A stretch of 18,015 nt of DNA from Sulfuritalea sp. (GTDB lineage: Bacteria > Pseudomonadota > Gammaproteobacteria > Burkholderiales > Rhodocyclaceae): contig JADJQA010000046.1 in NCBI GenBank assembly GCA_016712985.1, forward strand, positions 1-18,015, read 5' to 3'. Of this stretch, positions 8,059-14,540 are shown one piece after another (the first letter of the stretch is position 1; each line of letters begins with the position of its first letter). The notes under the pieces were generated by a model. That model searched no databases, was not told where the DNA came from, and saw nothing but the letters and a program-made list of their open reading frames with translations. Both the position numbers and the translations under genes were made by a program.

Positions 8059-8673
8059 ATGGAAGACACTCAGGAACTACCGGACACCACCGGCGCGCTG
8101 GAGCGCTATCTCGGCAATGCCGTGCGCGACCTGCGCCAGCGTCACGGCCTGACCATTGCCGATGTGGCTGAACGAGCCGCCATCAGCCGCGGCATGCTGT
8201 CGAAGATCGAAAACGCCCAGACCGCCACCAGCCTCGATACCTTGACCCGGCTGGCGCGGGCGCTTGGCGTGTCGCTATCGACCCTGTTCCGCAATTACGA
8301 CGTACCGGATGGCAGTGCGCAACTGGTCAAGAATGGCGAAGGCATGGAGGTGGTGCGCCGCGGCACCAAGCGCGGTCACACCTATCACCTGCTGGCCTAT
8401 GATCAGGGGCCGACCAAGGTGTTCGAGCCCTTCCTGATTACCATTGACTCGGAATCGGCGACCTTTCCGGTATTCGAACATCCGGGGACCGAGTTCATTT
8501 ACATGCTCGAAGGGCGCATGGAATACCGCCATGGACAGCACACCTATCTGCTGACGCCCGGCGATTCACTCACCTTTCGCGGCGAGGTGCCGCACGGGCC
8601 GGAAAAGCTGATCGAATGCCCGATCCGCTTTCTTGCCACCATTATGTATCCCACCCCCGTCGACAACGCATGA
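8059..8673 (+). CDS. XRE-family transcriptional regulator with C-terminal cupin domain
   Basis: A 204-residue one-component regulator. The N-terminal XRE helix-turn-helix (about 20-77) contains LTIADVAERAAISRGMLSKI followed by ENAQTATSLDTLTRLA. The C-terminal cupin_2 domain (about 110-195) contains HPGTEFIYMLEGRMEY, then LTPGDSLTF and PHGPE, and probably senses a small ligand. Family members often regulate amino-acid, polyamine or glutamine-synthetase-like pathways. It is divergent from the purU-mgd-gmaS-mgs operon, so control of that operon is the likely job (inference). Start: ATG 8059 begins MEDTQ. A GTG at 8029 in the same frame adds ten unlikely residues. No ribosome site precedes ATG 8059, and a -10-like CATAAT ends at -7 relative to it, so the message may be leaderless. 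Confidence 0.87.
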   Translation: MEDTQELPDTTGALERYLGNAVRDLRQRHGLTIADVAERAAISRGMLSKIENAQTATSLDTLTRLARALGVSLSTLFRNYDVPDGSAQLVKNGEGMEVVRRGTKRGHTYHLLAYDQGPTKVFEPFLITIDSESATFPVFEHPGTEFIYMLEGRMEYRHGQHTYLLTPGDSLTFRGEVPHGPEKLIECPIRFLATIMYPTPVDNA

Positions 8674-9119
8674 ACCCGCTCATCACTACCGCCACCGAGG
8701 CGGATATACCGGAGCTGATCGGCTTGCTGGGCAAGCTGTTCGCGATTGAGCAGGACTTCACGCCCGATGTGGAGAAGCAACGACGTGGGTTGACCGGCCT
8801 GCTGGCCTCGCCCTTCGGACAGGTGGCCATCGCCCGCGACGCACAGGGCCGCGCCATCGGCTTGGCCACGGCGCAATTGGTGATCTCAACTGCAGAAGGC
8901 ACGCCCTCGGCCTGGATTGAAGATGTCGTGATTGACGCCGACTGGCGCGGCAAGGGCCTTGGCCGCGCGCTGCTGGCTTGCGTGCTGCAATGGGCACGGT
9001 CACGGGGCGCGACACGGGCGCAGTTGCTGGCCGACCTGGACAACGCGCCAGCACTTGAATTTTATGAGCATCTCGGTTGGCAAAGCACCCGTCTTGGCGT
9101 ACGGCGCCTGATGCTGTAA
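8670..9119 (+). CDS. GNAT-family N-acetyltransferase
   Basis: A 149-residue single-domain acetyl-CoA-dependent acetyltransferase. Motif A is seen in IEDVVIDADWRGKGLGRALL, with the acetyl-CoA pyrophosphate loop R93-G-K-G-L-G98. Motif B is represented by NAPALEFYEHLGW near the C-terminus. The ATG overlaps the stop of the XRE-cupin gene (ATGA), so the two are translationally coupled and probably act together. The substrate cannot be read from sequence. Its place beside a methylamine operon suggests an amine or amino-acid derivative, but that is only context. Convergent to amtB, 176 bases away. Confidence 0.85.
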   Translation: MNPLITTATEADIPELIGLLGKLFAIEQDFTPDVEKQRRGLTGLLASPFGQVAIARDAQGRAIGLATAQLVISTAEGTPSAWIEDVVIDADWRGKGLGRALLACVLQWARSRGATRAQLLADLDNAPALEFYEHLGWQSTRLGVRRLML

Positions 9120-9124
9120 GAAAC

Positions 9125-9171
9125 GGAATCCGATCGCGGCGGAGGTAACCGGAGCGGTATCTCCGGATTCC
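9125..9171. repeat. Inverted repeat downstream of the GNAT gene
   Basis: GGAATCCG (9125-9132) and CGGATTCC (9164-9171) form a perfect 8-base inverted repeat. A competing inner stem CCGGAG (9149-9154) / CTCCGG (9161-9166) has a 6-base loop. It could help end the XRE-GNAT transcript, but no T-run follows on the plus strand, so it is not a standard intrinsic terminator. Confidence 0.4.
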
Positions 9172-9190
9172 TGGTTGGCCTGCACACCCC

Positions 9191-9225
9191 AAAAAAAAAC
9201 GGGCGCTACCCGTTGGTCGCGCCCG
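9191..9225 (-). terminator. Rho-independent terminator of the amtB transcript
   Basis: Read on the minus strand: a 7-base perfect GC stem CGGGCGC (9225-9219), a 12-base loop, then GCGCCCG (9206-9200), directly followed by nine T (9199-9191). This is a textbook intrinsic terminator 70 bases after the amtB stop. Confidence 0.9.
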
Positions 9226-9263
9226 AACCACAGGGAAAATACCCTTGTGGAGGAGGATGATTG

Positions 9264-9283
9264 CCTCCGCCCGGAGGCGGAGG
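9264..9283. repeat. Strong tetraloop hairpin between amtB and its terminator
   Basis: CCTCCGCC (9264-9271), loop CGGA, GGCGGAGG (9276-9283): a perfect 8-base GC stem 12 bases past the amtB stop. On the transcript it may act as a 3' stability hairpin or an extra terminator stem; a second weaker dyad (CCACAGGG / CCCTTGTGG) lies at 9228-9250. Confidence 0.45.
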
Positions 9284-9295
9284 ACCTGGATTGAA

Positions 9296-10786
9296 TTACG
9301 AGTGGTAAGCTGATTCGCCGTGGGACGTGACGTCCAGACCTTCGCGCTCTTCGTCTTCCGGCACACGCAGACCGATGAAGATATCGACCAGCTTGTAGCA
9401 GATGAAGGACACAACACCGGACCACACCACAGCCATGCCGACACCCCAAGCCTGACTGGTGACCTGGGTCATCATGTCGAAGTCGCCGACCTTGTTGGCC
9501 ACGTAGTCATAGACACCGGTACCGCCCAGGCTCGGCGAAACAAACACGCCGGTCAGGATGGCGCCGAGGATGCCGCCCACGCCGTGGACACCGAACACGT
9601 CGAGCGAGTCATCCGCGCCCAGCATCTTCTTGAGGCCATTGACACCCCAGAGGCAGATCACCCCGGCCAGCAGGCCGATCGCGATGGCACCCAGCGGACC
9701 GACGAAACCGCAGGCCGGGGTAATCGCCACCAGGCCAGCAACAGCACCGGAAGCGGCACCGAGCATCGAGGGCTTGCCCTTGATCAACCATTCAGCGAAG
9801 GTCCAGGCCACGGTAGCAGCACCGGCGGCAATCATGGTGTTGAGCATCACGAGAGCCGTCAGACCATTGGCTTCAAGGTTGGAGCCGGCGTTGAAACCGA
9901 ACCAGCCGAACCACAGCATCGAGGCGCCGATCATGGTCATGGTCAGCGAGTGCGGAGCCATCGACTCCTTGCCGTAACCGACGCGCTTGCCGATCATGAA
10001 GGCACCGACAATACCGGCCATGGCGGCATTGATATGCACCACGGTACCGCCGGCGAAATCAAGTGCGCCCTTCTGGAACACGAAGCCTGCGGTAGCGCCC
10101 AGCTTCTCTGCGGCTTCGGCCGAGATGTAGCCGTCGGGACCCGCCCAGTACCAGACCATGTGTGCCATCGGCAGGTAGCTGAAGGTGAACCACAGCACCA
10201 TGAACAGCAACACGGCAGAGAACTTGATACGCTCGGCGAAGGCACCGAGGATCAGTGCCGGAGTGATGGCAGCAAAGGTGAGCTGGAAAATGACATAGAC
10301 CAGCTCGGGAATCGCCACACCCTTGCTGAAGGTCGCGGCCACGCTATCCACGGTGACGCCCTTGAGGAACAACTTGTCCAGGCTGCCGAAGAAGGCATTC
10401 CCCTCGGTAAAGGCGATCGAGTAACCATAAACGACCCACAACACACCCAACAGCGAGAAGGTGATGAACACCTGCATCAGCACCGACAACATGTTCTTGG
10501 TGCGGACCAGGCCGCCGTAGAACAGTGCCAGGCCGGGGATGGTCATCAGCGTGACCATCGCGGTCGCCACCAGCATCCAGGCCGTATCGCCCTTGTTGAC
10601 CGTAGGCGCCGGCGCTGCTGCGGCTTCGGCCGGAGCGGCAGCAGCGGCGGCTGGAGCTTCAGCGACCGCCGGAGCAGCAGTTTGCGCGGCAGCAGCCGGG
10701 GCGGCCGGCTTGTCGTCGGCTGCGTAAGCGCCGCCGGCAAGACCGACGGCGCAGGCCGTCAGCAGGATTGCAAGAAATTTTTTCAT
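9296..10786 (-). CDS. amtB: Ammonium transporter AmtB with cleaved signal peptide
   Basis: A 496-residue inner-membrane Amt/Rh channel for ammonium; such proteins often also take methylammonium. MKKFLAILLTACAVGLAGGAYA looks like a signal peptide cleaved near residue 22. An Ala/Pro-rich linker (about 24-62) follows, then the Amt domain with FYGGLVRTKNML (89-100) and ITPALILGAFAER. The pore twin histidines are His251 (VVHINAAMAG) and His401 (VFGVHGVGG). The C-terminal tail ends TSHGESAYHS, the usual GlnK-docking type of tail. The ATG is 17 bases after the glnK stop with a GGGAG ribosome site, so glnK and amtB are co-transcribed as usual. Expression is probably nitrogen-controlled through the sigma-54 promoter upstream of the porin gene. 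Confidence 0.95.
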   Translation of the reverse strand: MKKFLAILLTACAVGLAGGAYAADDKPAAPAAAAQTAAPAVAEAPAAAAAAPAEAAAAPAPTVNKGDTAWMLVATAMVTLMTIPGLALFYGGLVRTKNMLSVLMQVFITFSLLGVLWVVYGYSIAFTEGNAFFGSLDKLFLKGVTVDSVAATFSKGVAIPELVYVIFQLTFAAITPALILGAFAERIKFSAVLLFMVLWFTFSYLPMAHMVWYWAGPDGYISAEAAEKLGATAGFVFQKGALDFAGGTVVHINAAMAGIVGAFMIGKRVGYGKESMAPHSLTMTMIGASMLWFGWFGFNAGSNLEANGLTALVMLNTMIAAGAATVAWTFAEWLIKGKPSMLGAASGAVAGLVAITPACGFVGPLGAIAIGLLAGVICLWGVNGLKKMLGADDSLDVFGVHGVGGILGAILTGVFVSPSLGGTGVYDYVANKVGDFDMMTQVTSQAWGVGMAVVWSGVVSFICYKLVDIFIGLRVPEDEEREGLDVTSHGESAYHS

Positions 10787-10803
10787 GTTGGATCTCCCTG
10801 GGC

Positions 10804-11141
10804 TCAGAGGGCTTCCTCACCGGTTTCACCGGTGCGGATGCGGATGACTTGTTCGACGTCGACGACGAAAATCTTGCCGTCGCCGATCTTGCCGGTGCTG
10901 GCCGATTTCTCGATCGTTTCGATGACCTGGTCAAGCATGTCGTCACGGATGGCGACTTCGACCTTGACCTTGGGCAGAAAATCGACGACGTATTCAGCGC
11001 CGCGATAGAGCTCGGTGTGACCTTTCTGCCGGCTGAACCCCTGACCTCGGTAACGGTGATGCCTTGCACACCGACGGCGGCAAGAGCCTCGCGTACCTCG
11101 TCAAGCTTGAACGGCTTGATGATGGCGGTTACGAGTTTCAT
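10804..11141 (-). CDS. glnK: PII nitrogen regulatory protein GlnK, one apparent base missing
   Basis: PII trimers sense 2-oxoglutarate, ATP/ADP and uridylylation, and block AmtB. The frame reads MKLVTAIIKPFKLDEVREAL and on to TEVRG, then breaks near 11030. Inserting one T (GGTTTC for GGTTC) restores FSRQKGHTELYRGAEYVVDF, with the uridylylation site Tyr51, then KIGDGKIFVVDVEQVIRIRT and a stop at 10804. The span is 338 bases, one short of the 339 needed for the canonical 112-residue PII plus stop, so a single deletion explains everything. ATG 11141 has an AAAGGAAA ribosome site. A sequencing deletion is more likely than a true null, since all downstream residues are conserved. Confidence 0.9.
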
Positions 11142-11188
11142 GGCTGTTTCCTTTAAGAATGGAGGAGCTTGGGTAAACTTGCGTTTCA

Positions 11189-11220
11189 TCCCGCCGACGC
11201 CGGCCGGGTCGCCGGCGGGA
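11189..11220. repeat. GC-rich hairpin between the porin gene and glnK
   Basis: TCCCGCCG and CGGCGGGA bracket a 16-base GC-rich interior, an 8-base perfect stem in the 98-base gap between the porin stop and glnK start. No T-run follows on the minus strand. It may be an RNA-processing or partial attenuation point that sets the porin:glnK ratio; this role is inferred. Confidence 0.5.
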
Positions 11221-11239
11221 TTTGTTCAGATGCCTTTGC

Positions 11240-12118
11240 CTAGAATGCCTTGCTTACCGAGACCACGAGGGTGCCCTCGCCAGCGTCCTTCGTCTTGCTG
11301 CCGATGTTGAGTCCGCCGGCACCGTTACTTGACAAGGAATTTGTGAAGCAGTACGGCTGGTAGCTCGTCGCGCCAGAGCATTGACCGCTGGCATTGGTGT
11401 CAACATATGCCGCGCCGAAAACCCAACCGCCGATGTCTTTGGTTACGCCAATCTTCCAGTCGGTGTAGTCACCGTCCGAGACGTTCTTGAGGGTCAGCCA
11501 ACCGACGTGTCCATTGATTCCCCATCCACCGCCAAGGTCATAAGTCGCACTGAGATCCCAGTAGTTGGAACCCTTGGTGTCTTCTCCGGTAGACGCCCCG
11601 GTCGAATCCACGCCGCGCAGCGAAAAGTAGTCGTCCACCGAGTGGAAGTACTTCAAGGACATGAACTTCCAGGTCGCGCCAATGTAGAGTTCCTTGTTGT
11701 TTACCGCGCCTGAGTTCGCGCCAGTCCCAAGACCATTTGCCTCCGATCCCGGGTAGTAATAATAAATTCCACCGAAATCAAGGCCGAAATCCCCCAGGGT
11801 CATCTTGTAACCGCCGTAAAAGTCCATTTCAAGATTGCCGTCGGGGAAACCCGCGCCCGAACTGACGTTCGAGTTCCAGTTGCCGAGATAGAAGCCGCTC
11901 GAATGCGAGTAATCGATGCCACCTTGAAGCGCGGGCTTCTCGAATGTCTGGGTGATGCCGCGGAAGCGGTAGTCCGAAGTGATCGAAAGGTTACCCGCGA
12001 TCGTGTGCGGACTTGCAGGTGCGGCAGCATCCTTGGACGGGTCGGCGGTCTGGGCCAAGACGGCGGAGGGAAGCGAGAAGGCTCCGGCCAGGGCAGCAGC
12101 GAGTAGGGTCTTGCGCAT
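11240..12118 (-). CDS. TorF-family putative outer-membrane porin (Gcw_chp type)
   Basis: A 292-residue predicted outer-membrane beta-barrel. A signal peptide MRKTLLAAALAGAFSLPSAVLA (1-22) is followed by a short linker and many alternating aromatic strands, such as ITSDYRFRGITQTF near the start, FGLDFGGIYYYYPG, and DLGGGWGINGHVGW. It ends in Phe (VVSVSKAF), the usual barrel-assembly signal. The ITSDYRFRG.Q start is typical of the TIGR02001/TorF proteins, which are often found near glnK-amtB in betaproteobacteria. A strong AAGGAG ribosome site lies before ATG 12118. As first gene behind a sigma-54-type promoter it probably admits nitrogen compounds when nitrogen is short, but its substrate is unknown. 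Confidence 0.85.
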   Translation of the reverse strand: MRKTLLAAALAGAFSLPSAVLAQTADPSKDAAAPASPHTIAGNLSITSDYRFRGITQTFEKPALQGGIDYSHSSGFYLGNWNSNVSSGAGFPDGNLEMDFYGGYKMTLGDFGLDFGGIYYYYPGSEANGLGTGANSGAVNNKELYIGATWKFMSLKYFHSVDDYFSLRGVDSTGASTGEDTKGSNYWDLSATYDLGGGWGINGHVGWLTLKNVSDGDYTDWKIGVTKDIGGWVFGAAYVDTNASGQCSGATSYQPYCFTNSLSSNGAGGLNIGSKTKDAGEGTLVVSVSKAF

Positions 12119-12232
12119 CTTGATGCTCCTTAAGAGAATGAAAACCAGGTTTCAAGTTTCAGTGGAGGCCAGCGCCTGCCATATCGGCGTCAAGCGTAGC
12201 GGCCGAAACCAAAAGAATTACAACGTGTCTGA

Positions 12233-12249
12233 TGCAGAGACCGTGCCAG
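12233..12249 (-). promoter_or_regulatory. Sigma-54 (RpoN) -24/-12 promoter of the porin-glnK-amtB unit
   Basis: On the minus strand, 12249 to 12233 reads CTGGCACGGTCTCTGCA. Against the consensus YTGGCACG-N4-TTGCW only one position differs (CTGC for TTGC), and the invariant GG and GC are separated by exactly 10 bases. Transcription would start near 12222. Confidence 0.85.
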
Positions 12250-12343
12250 TCTATTTTTCTGTTTAACATCAACATCTTGAGATAGCTAGACAGGACAGCG
12301 TCGACACCCACGCACCAAGTGAAGCACCAAAACCGAGCCCGCC

Positions 12344-12359
12344 GCACCATTGCAGTGCA
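12344..12359. promoter_or_regulatory. Candidate NtrC enhancer site
   Basis: GCACCATTGCAGTGCA matches the NtrC palindrome GCACCA-N3-TGGTGCA at all but two positions, with the right half-site spacing. It lies about 100 bases upstream of the -24 element, the usual enhancer distance for NtrC at sigma-54 promoters. Confidence 0.6.
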
Positions 12360-12510
12360 GCATCGACAAGGCCGCAGCCTGCGCCAAGCGCTATGCTAGA
12401 CTTTGGGATCGGCCGTTGCGCTTAACGCCGATGAAAGCGGCGTCAGCCTTCATTGAAACGTGACACTGAAACGTTACGTTTTCCTTGTCCTTGCAAAGCC
12501 CTCAACCACC

Positions 12511-12774
12511 ATGATCAATTCCACTTTGCTCGATGAAATGTCCGCCAGGGTTTCCTCCCTGCTGAAGGCGACACCGGCCGGCGACATCGAGAAAAACCTG
12601 CGTGCGGCACTCGCCGGCGTGTTCGCCAAGCTGGATCTGGTGACCCGCGAAGAATTCGATGTTCAGCGCGAAGTCCTTCTCCGCACGCGCGAGAAACTCG
12701 TGGCGCTCGAAGCTCGCGTCACCGAATTGGAAGCCCGCAACCAGAAGCCCCCGCCCGCCCCCGGCACGGCCTGA
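12511..12774 (+). CDS. ubiK: Ubiquinone biosynthesis accessory factor UbiK (YqiC/BMFP family)
   Basis: An 87-residue protein from ATG 12511 (MINSTLLDEMSARVSSLL). It has the BMFP/YqiC pattern: an amphipathic N-terminal helix, PAGDIEKNLRAALAGVFAKL in the centre, the conserved DLVTREEFDVQREVLLRTRE stretch, then a C-terminal coiled coil (about 55-78, KLVALEARVTELEAR) and a Pro-rich tail. UbiK works with UbiJ in the aerobic ubiquinone biosynthesis complex and can bind or fuse membranes. The reading frame extends upstream to 12460, but the family starts at the chosen Met. Same strand as comM, 129 bases upstream of it, a pairing seen often in proteobacteria. Confidence 0.87.
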   Translation: MINSTLLDEMSARVSSLLKATPAGDIEKNLRAALAGVFAKLDLVTREEFDVQREVLLRTREKLVALEARVTELEARNQKPPPAPGTA

Positions 12775-12826
12775 GCGTCATCGATTTCCTCTGCTGCCGC
12801 AATTGAAGGTCGTGCTGCGCCCTCCT

Positions 12827-12862
12827 CTCCCCCAACCCCTTTCCCGCAGGGGCAGCGGGGAG
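12827..12862. repeat. Intergenic GC-rich two-step hairpin, REP-like
   Basis: Outer stem CTCCCC (12827-12832) / GGGGAG (12857-12862) and inner stem CCCCT (12836-12840) / AGGGG (12848-12852). The string CTCCCCCAACCCCTTTCCCG resembles a palindromic repeat scattered between genes in many proteobacteria. It lies between ubiK and comM and may also weakly terminate ubiK transcripts. Confidence 0.45.
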
Positions 12863-12903
12863 CGCAGCGAGTCGCTGGCGCGACTTTCACGTTAAGCGCG
12901 TCG

Positions 12904-14418
12904 ATGGCGCTGGCAGTTCTCCGGTCGCGCGCACTGGCGGGCCTCGCGGCCCCCGAAGTGACCGTCGAAGTCCATCTTGCCGCGGGCTTGCCGTCTTTCA
13001 CGCTGGTGGGCTTGCCCGACACCGAAGTCAAGGAAGCCCGTGACAGGGTCCGCGCGGCGATCCAGAACTGCGGATTTGAATTTCCGCAGCGGCGCATCAC
13101 TGCCAATCTGGCGCCGGCCGACCTGCCGAAGGAATCGGGCCGTTTCGACCTGCCGATTGCGCTCGGCATCCTGGTCGCCTCCGGCCAGATCAAGGCCGAT
13201 ACCCTCGACAGCCACGAATTTGCCGGCGAACTGGCGCTTTCCGGGGAGTTGCGCGCGGTGCGCGGTGCGCTCGCCATGTGCGCCGCGATCCGGCACGAAG
13301 CGGGTTTGGATGGCGCCACGGCGCGCGCCTTCGTCCTGCCCCTGGAAAGCGCCCCGGAAGCCGCGCTGATCGAAGGCATGCGCATCCTGCCGGCAAAAAA
13401 CCTGCTGCAGGTCTGCGCCCATCTTACCGGCCGAGAAATCCTCACGCCCTTCGCCGTGGCCCCGGCGCCGACCCTTGTCCGCTATCCCGACCTGGCCGAA
13501 GTCAAGGGCCAGGCGCAGGCCAAGCGCGCGCTGGAAGTCGCCGCTGCCGGTGGGCATTCACTCTTGATGAGCGGCCCGCCGGGCGCGGGCAAGTCGATGC
13601 TGGCGCAACGCCTGCCGGGGCTGCTGCCGCCGATGACCGCGGCCGAGGCGCTGGAAAGCGCCGCAGTGCATTCGCTGTCCGGCAGCTTCAAGATGGCGCA
13701 ATGGAACCAGCGTCCCTACCGGGCCCCCCATCATTCGGCCTCCAGCGCCGCACTGGTCGGCGGCGGCGGCACGCCGCGCCCCGGAGAAATTTCACTGGCG
13801 CACAACGGCACGCTGTTCCTCGACGAACTGCCCGAGTTTCAGCGCGGCGTGCTGGAGGCCCTGCGCGAACCGCTGGAAACCGGCCAGATCAACATTTCCC
13901 CAGCCGCGCGGCGCGCTGAGTTCCCCGCGCGCTTTCAACTGGTCGCGGCGATGAATCCCTGCCCTTGCGGCTGGCTTGGCCATCCCGCCGGCAAGTGCCG
14001 CTGCACGCCGGACCAGGTGGCGCGCTACCGCGGCAAACTCTCGGGGCCGCTGCTCGACCGCATCGACCTGATGCTCGATGTCCCGGCGGTCGCCGAAGCC
14101 GATCTTTCCGCGCGCGCCGACGGCGAATCATCGGCAACGGTACGCGACCGCGTCACGGCGGCGCGCGCCGTGCAGATCCGGCGGCAGGGCAAGCCCAATG
14201 CGCTGCTTGGCCCCGACGAAGTCGACCTCCACGCACGGCCCGACGAGGCCGGCGCGCAATTGCTCAAACAGGCCATGGCGCGCCTGTTGCTCACCGCGCG
14301 GGCTTATCATCGCATCCTCAAGGTGGCCCGCAGCATCGCCGATCTGGCCGGCACGCAACAGATCAGTTCGGCGCATGTCGCCGAAGCCATCCACTACCGG
14401 CGCGGACTCGCGGATTGA
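12904..14418 (+). CDS. comM: ComM/YifB-family Mg-chelatase-like AAA+ ATPase
   Basis: A full-length 504-residue protein. The N-terminal Lon-protease-like ChlI domain (MALAVLRSRALAGLAAPEVT through about 180) is followed by the Mg-chelatase AAA+ module. Walker A is GPPGAGKS (224-231) and Walker B is TLFLDE (303-308). A Cys-rich CPCGWLGHPAGKCRC segment and a C-terminal helical domain (RAYHRILKVARSIADLAG) complete the family pattern. In other species ComM is a hexameric DNA helicase that drives branch migration when transformed DNA is integrated, although the gene is common in bacteria not known to be competent. The ATG at 12904 matches the usual M-[AS]-LAV start. Probably independent of the nitrogen genes. 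Confidence 0.93.
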   Translation: MALAVLRSRALAGLAAPEVTVEVHLAAGLPSFTLVGLPDTEVKEARDRVRAAIQNCGFEFPQRRITANLAPADLPKESGRFDLPIALGILVASGQIKADTLDSHEFAGELALSGELRAVRGALAMCAAIRHEAGLDGATARAFVLPLESAPEAALIEGMRILPAKNLLQVCAHLTGREILTPFAVAPAPTLVRYPDLAEVKGQAQAKRALEVAAAGGHSLLMSGPPGAGKSMLAQRLPGLLPPMTAAEALESAAVHSLSGSFKMAQWNQRPYRAPHHSASSAALVGGGGTPRPGEISLAHNGTLFLDELPEFQRGVLEALREPLETGQINISPAARRAEFPARFQLVAAMNPCPCGWLGHPAGKCRCTPDQVARYRGKLSGPLLDRIDLMLDVPAVAEADLSARADGESSATVRDRVTAARAVQIRRQGKPNALLGPDEVDLHARPDEAGAQLLKQAMARLLLTARAYHRILKVARSIADLAGTQQISSAHVAEAIHYRRGLAD

Positions 14419-14438
14419 CAGAAGCAAACAATGCCGCT

Positions 14439-14491
14439 CGTGGTGGGCTTGTCGAACCACGACAGGCCCTTCGACAGCCTCGGGGGAACGG
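14439..14491. repeat. REP-like palindromic repeat between comM and the MBL hydrolase gene
   Basis: CGTGGT (14439-14444) pairs with ACCACG (14456-14461), and GGCTTGTCGAA is mirrored by TTCGACAGCC about ten bases on, followed by TCGGGGGAACGG. The paired pattern of a TTGTCGAACCACGA arm and a CCCTTCGACA arm is familiar from a repeat family dispersed in intergenic DNA of many betaproteobacteria. It sits 20 bases after the comM stop. Confidence 0.65.
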
Positions 14492-14540
14492 TTTCATCAT
14501 CAGGGGAGGAAGCGCAAACATGATAGTCAGGAGCATTGGA

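Larger units (their letters stand above)
12119..12510. promoter_or_regulatory. 392-base divergent intergenic region, porin-glnK-amtB / ubiK
   Basis: No gene was found here. It holds the sigma-54 promoter at 12233-12249 and an NtrC-like palindrome at 12344-12359, listed separately. A pair of direct GCACCAA half-sites lies near 12312-12330. On the ubiK side a TATGCT -10-like element sits near 12391, but no convincing -35 was seen. The leader from the predicted sigma-54 start to the porin ATG is about 100 bases. Confidence 0.55.

Noticed and set aside
9191..9199. Run of nine A as a slippage or phase-variation tract
   Set aside because: It lies outside genes and is the T-tract of the amtB terminator read from the other strand.
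9320..11008. 562-codon plus-strand open frame
   Set aside because: It lies opposite amtB and glnK; low-complexity His/Gln/Asp composition and no recognisable motif show it is a shadow.
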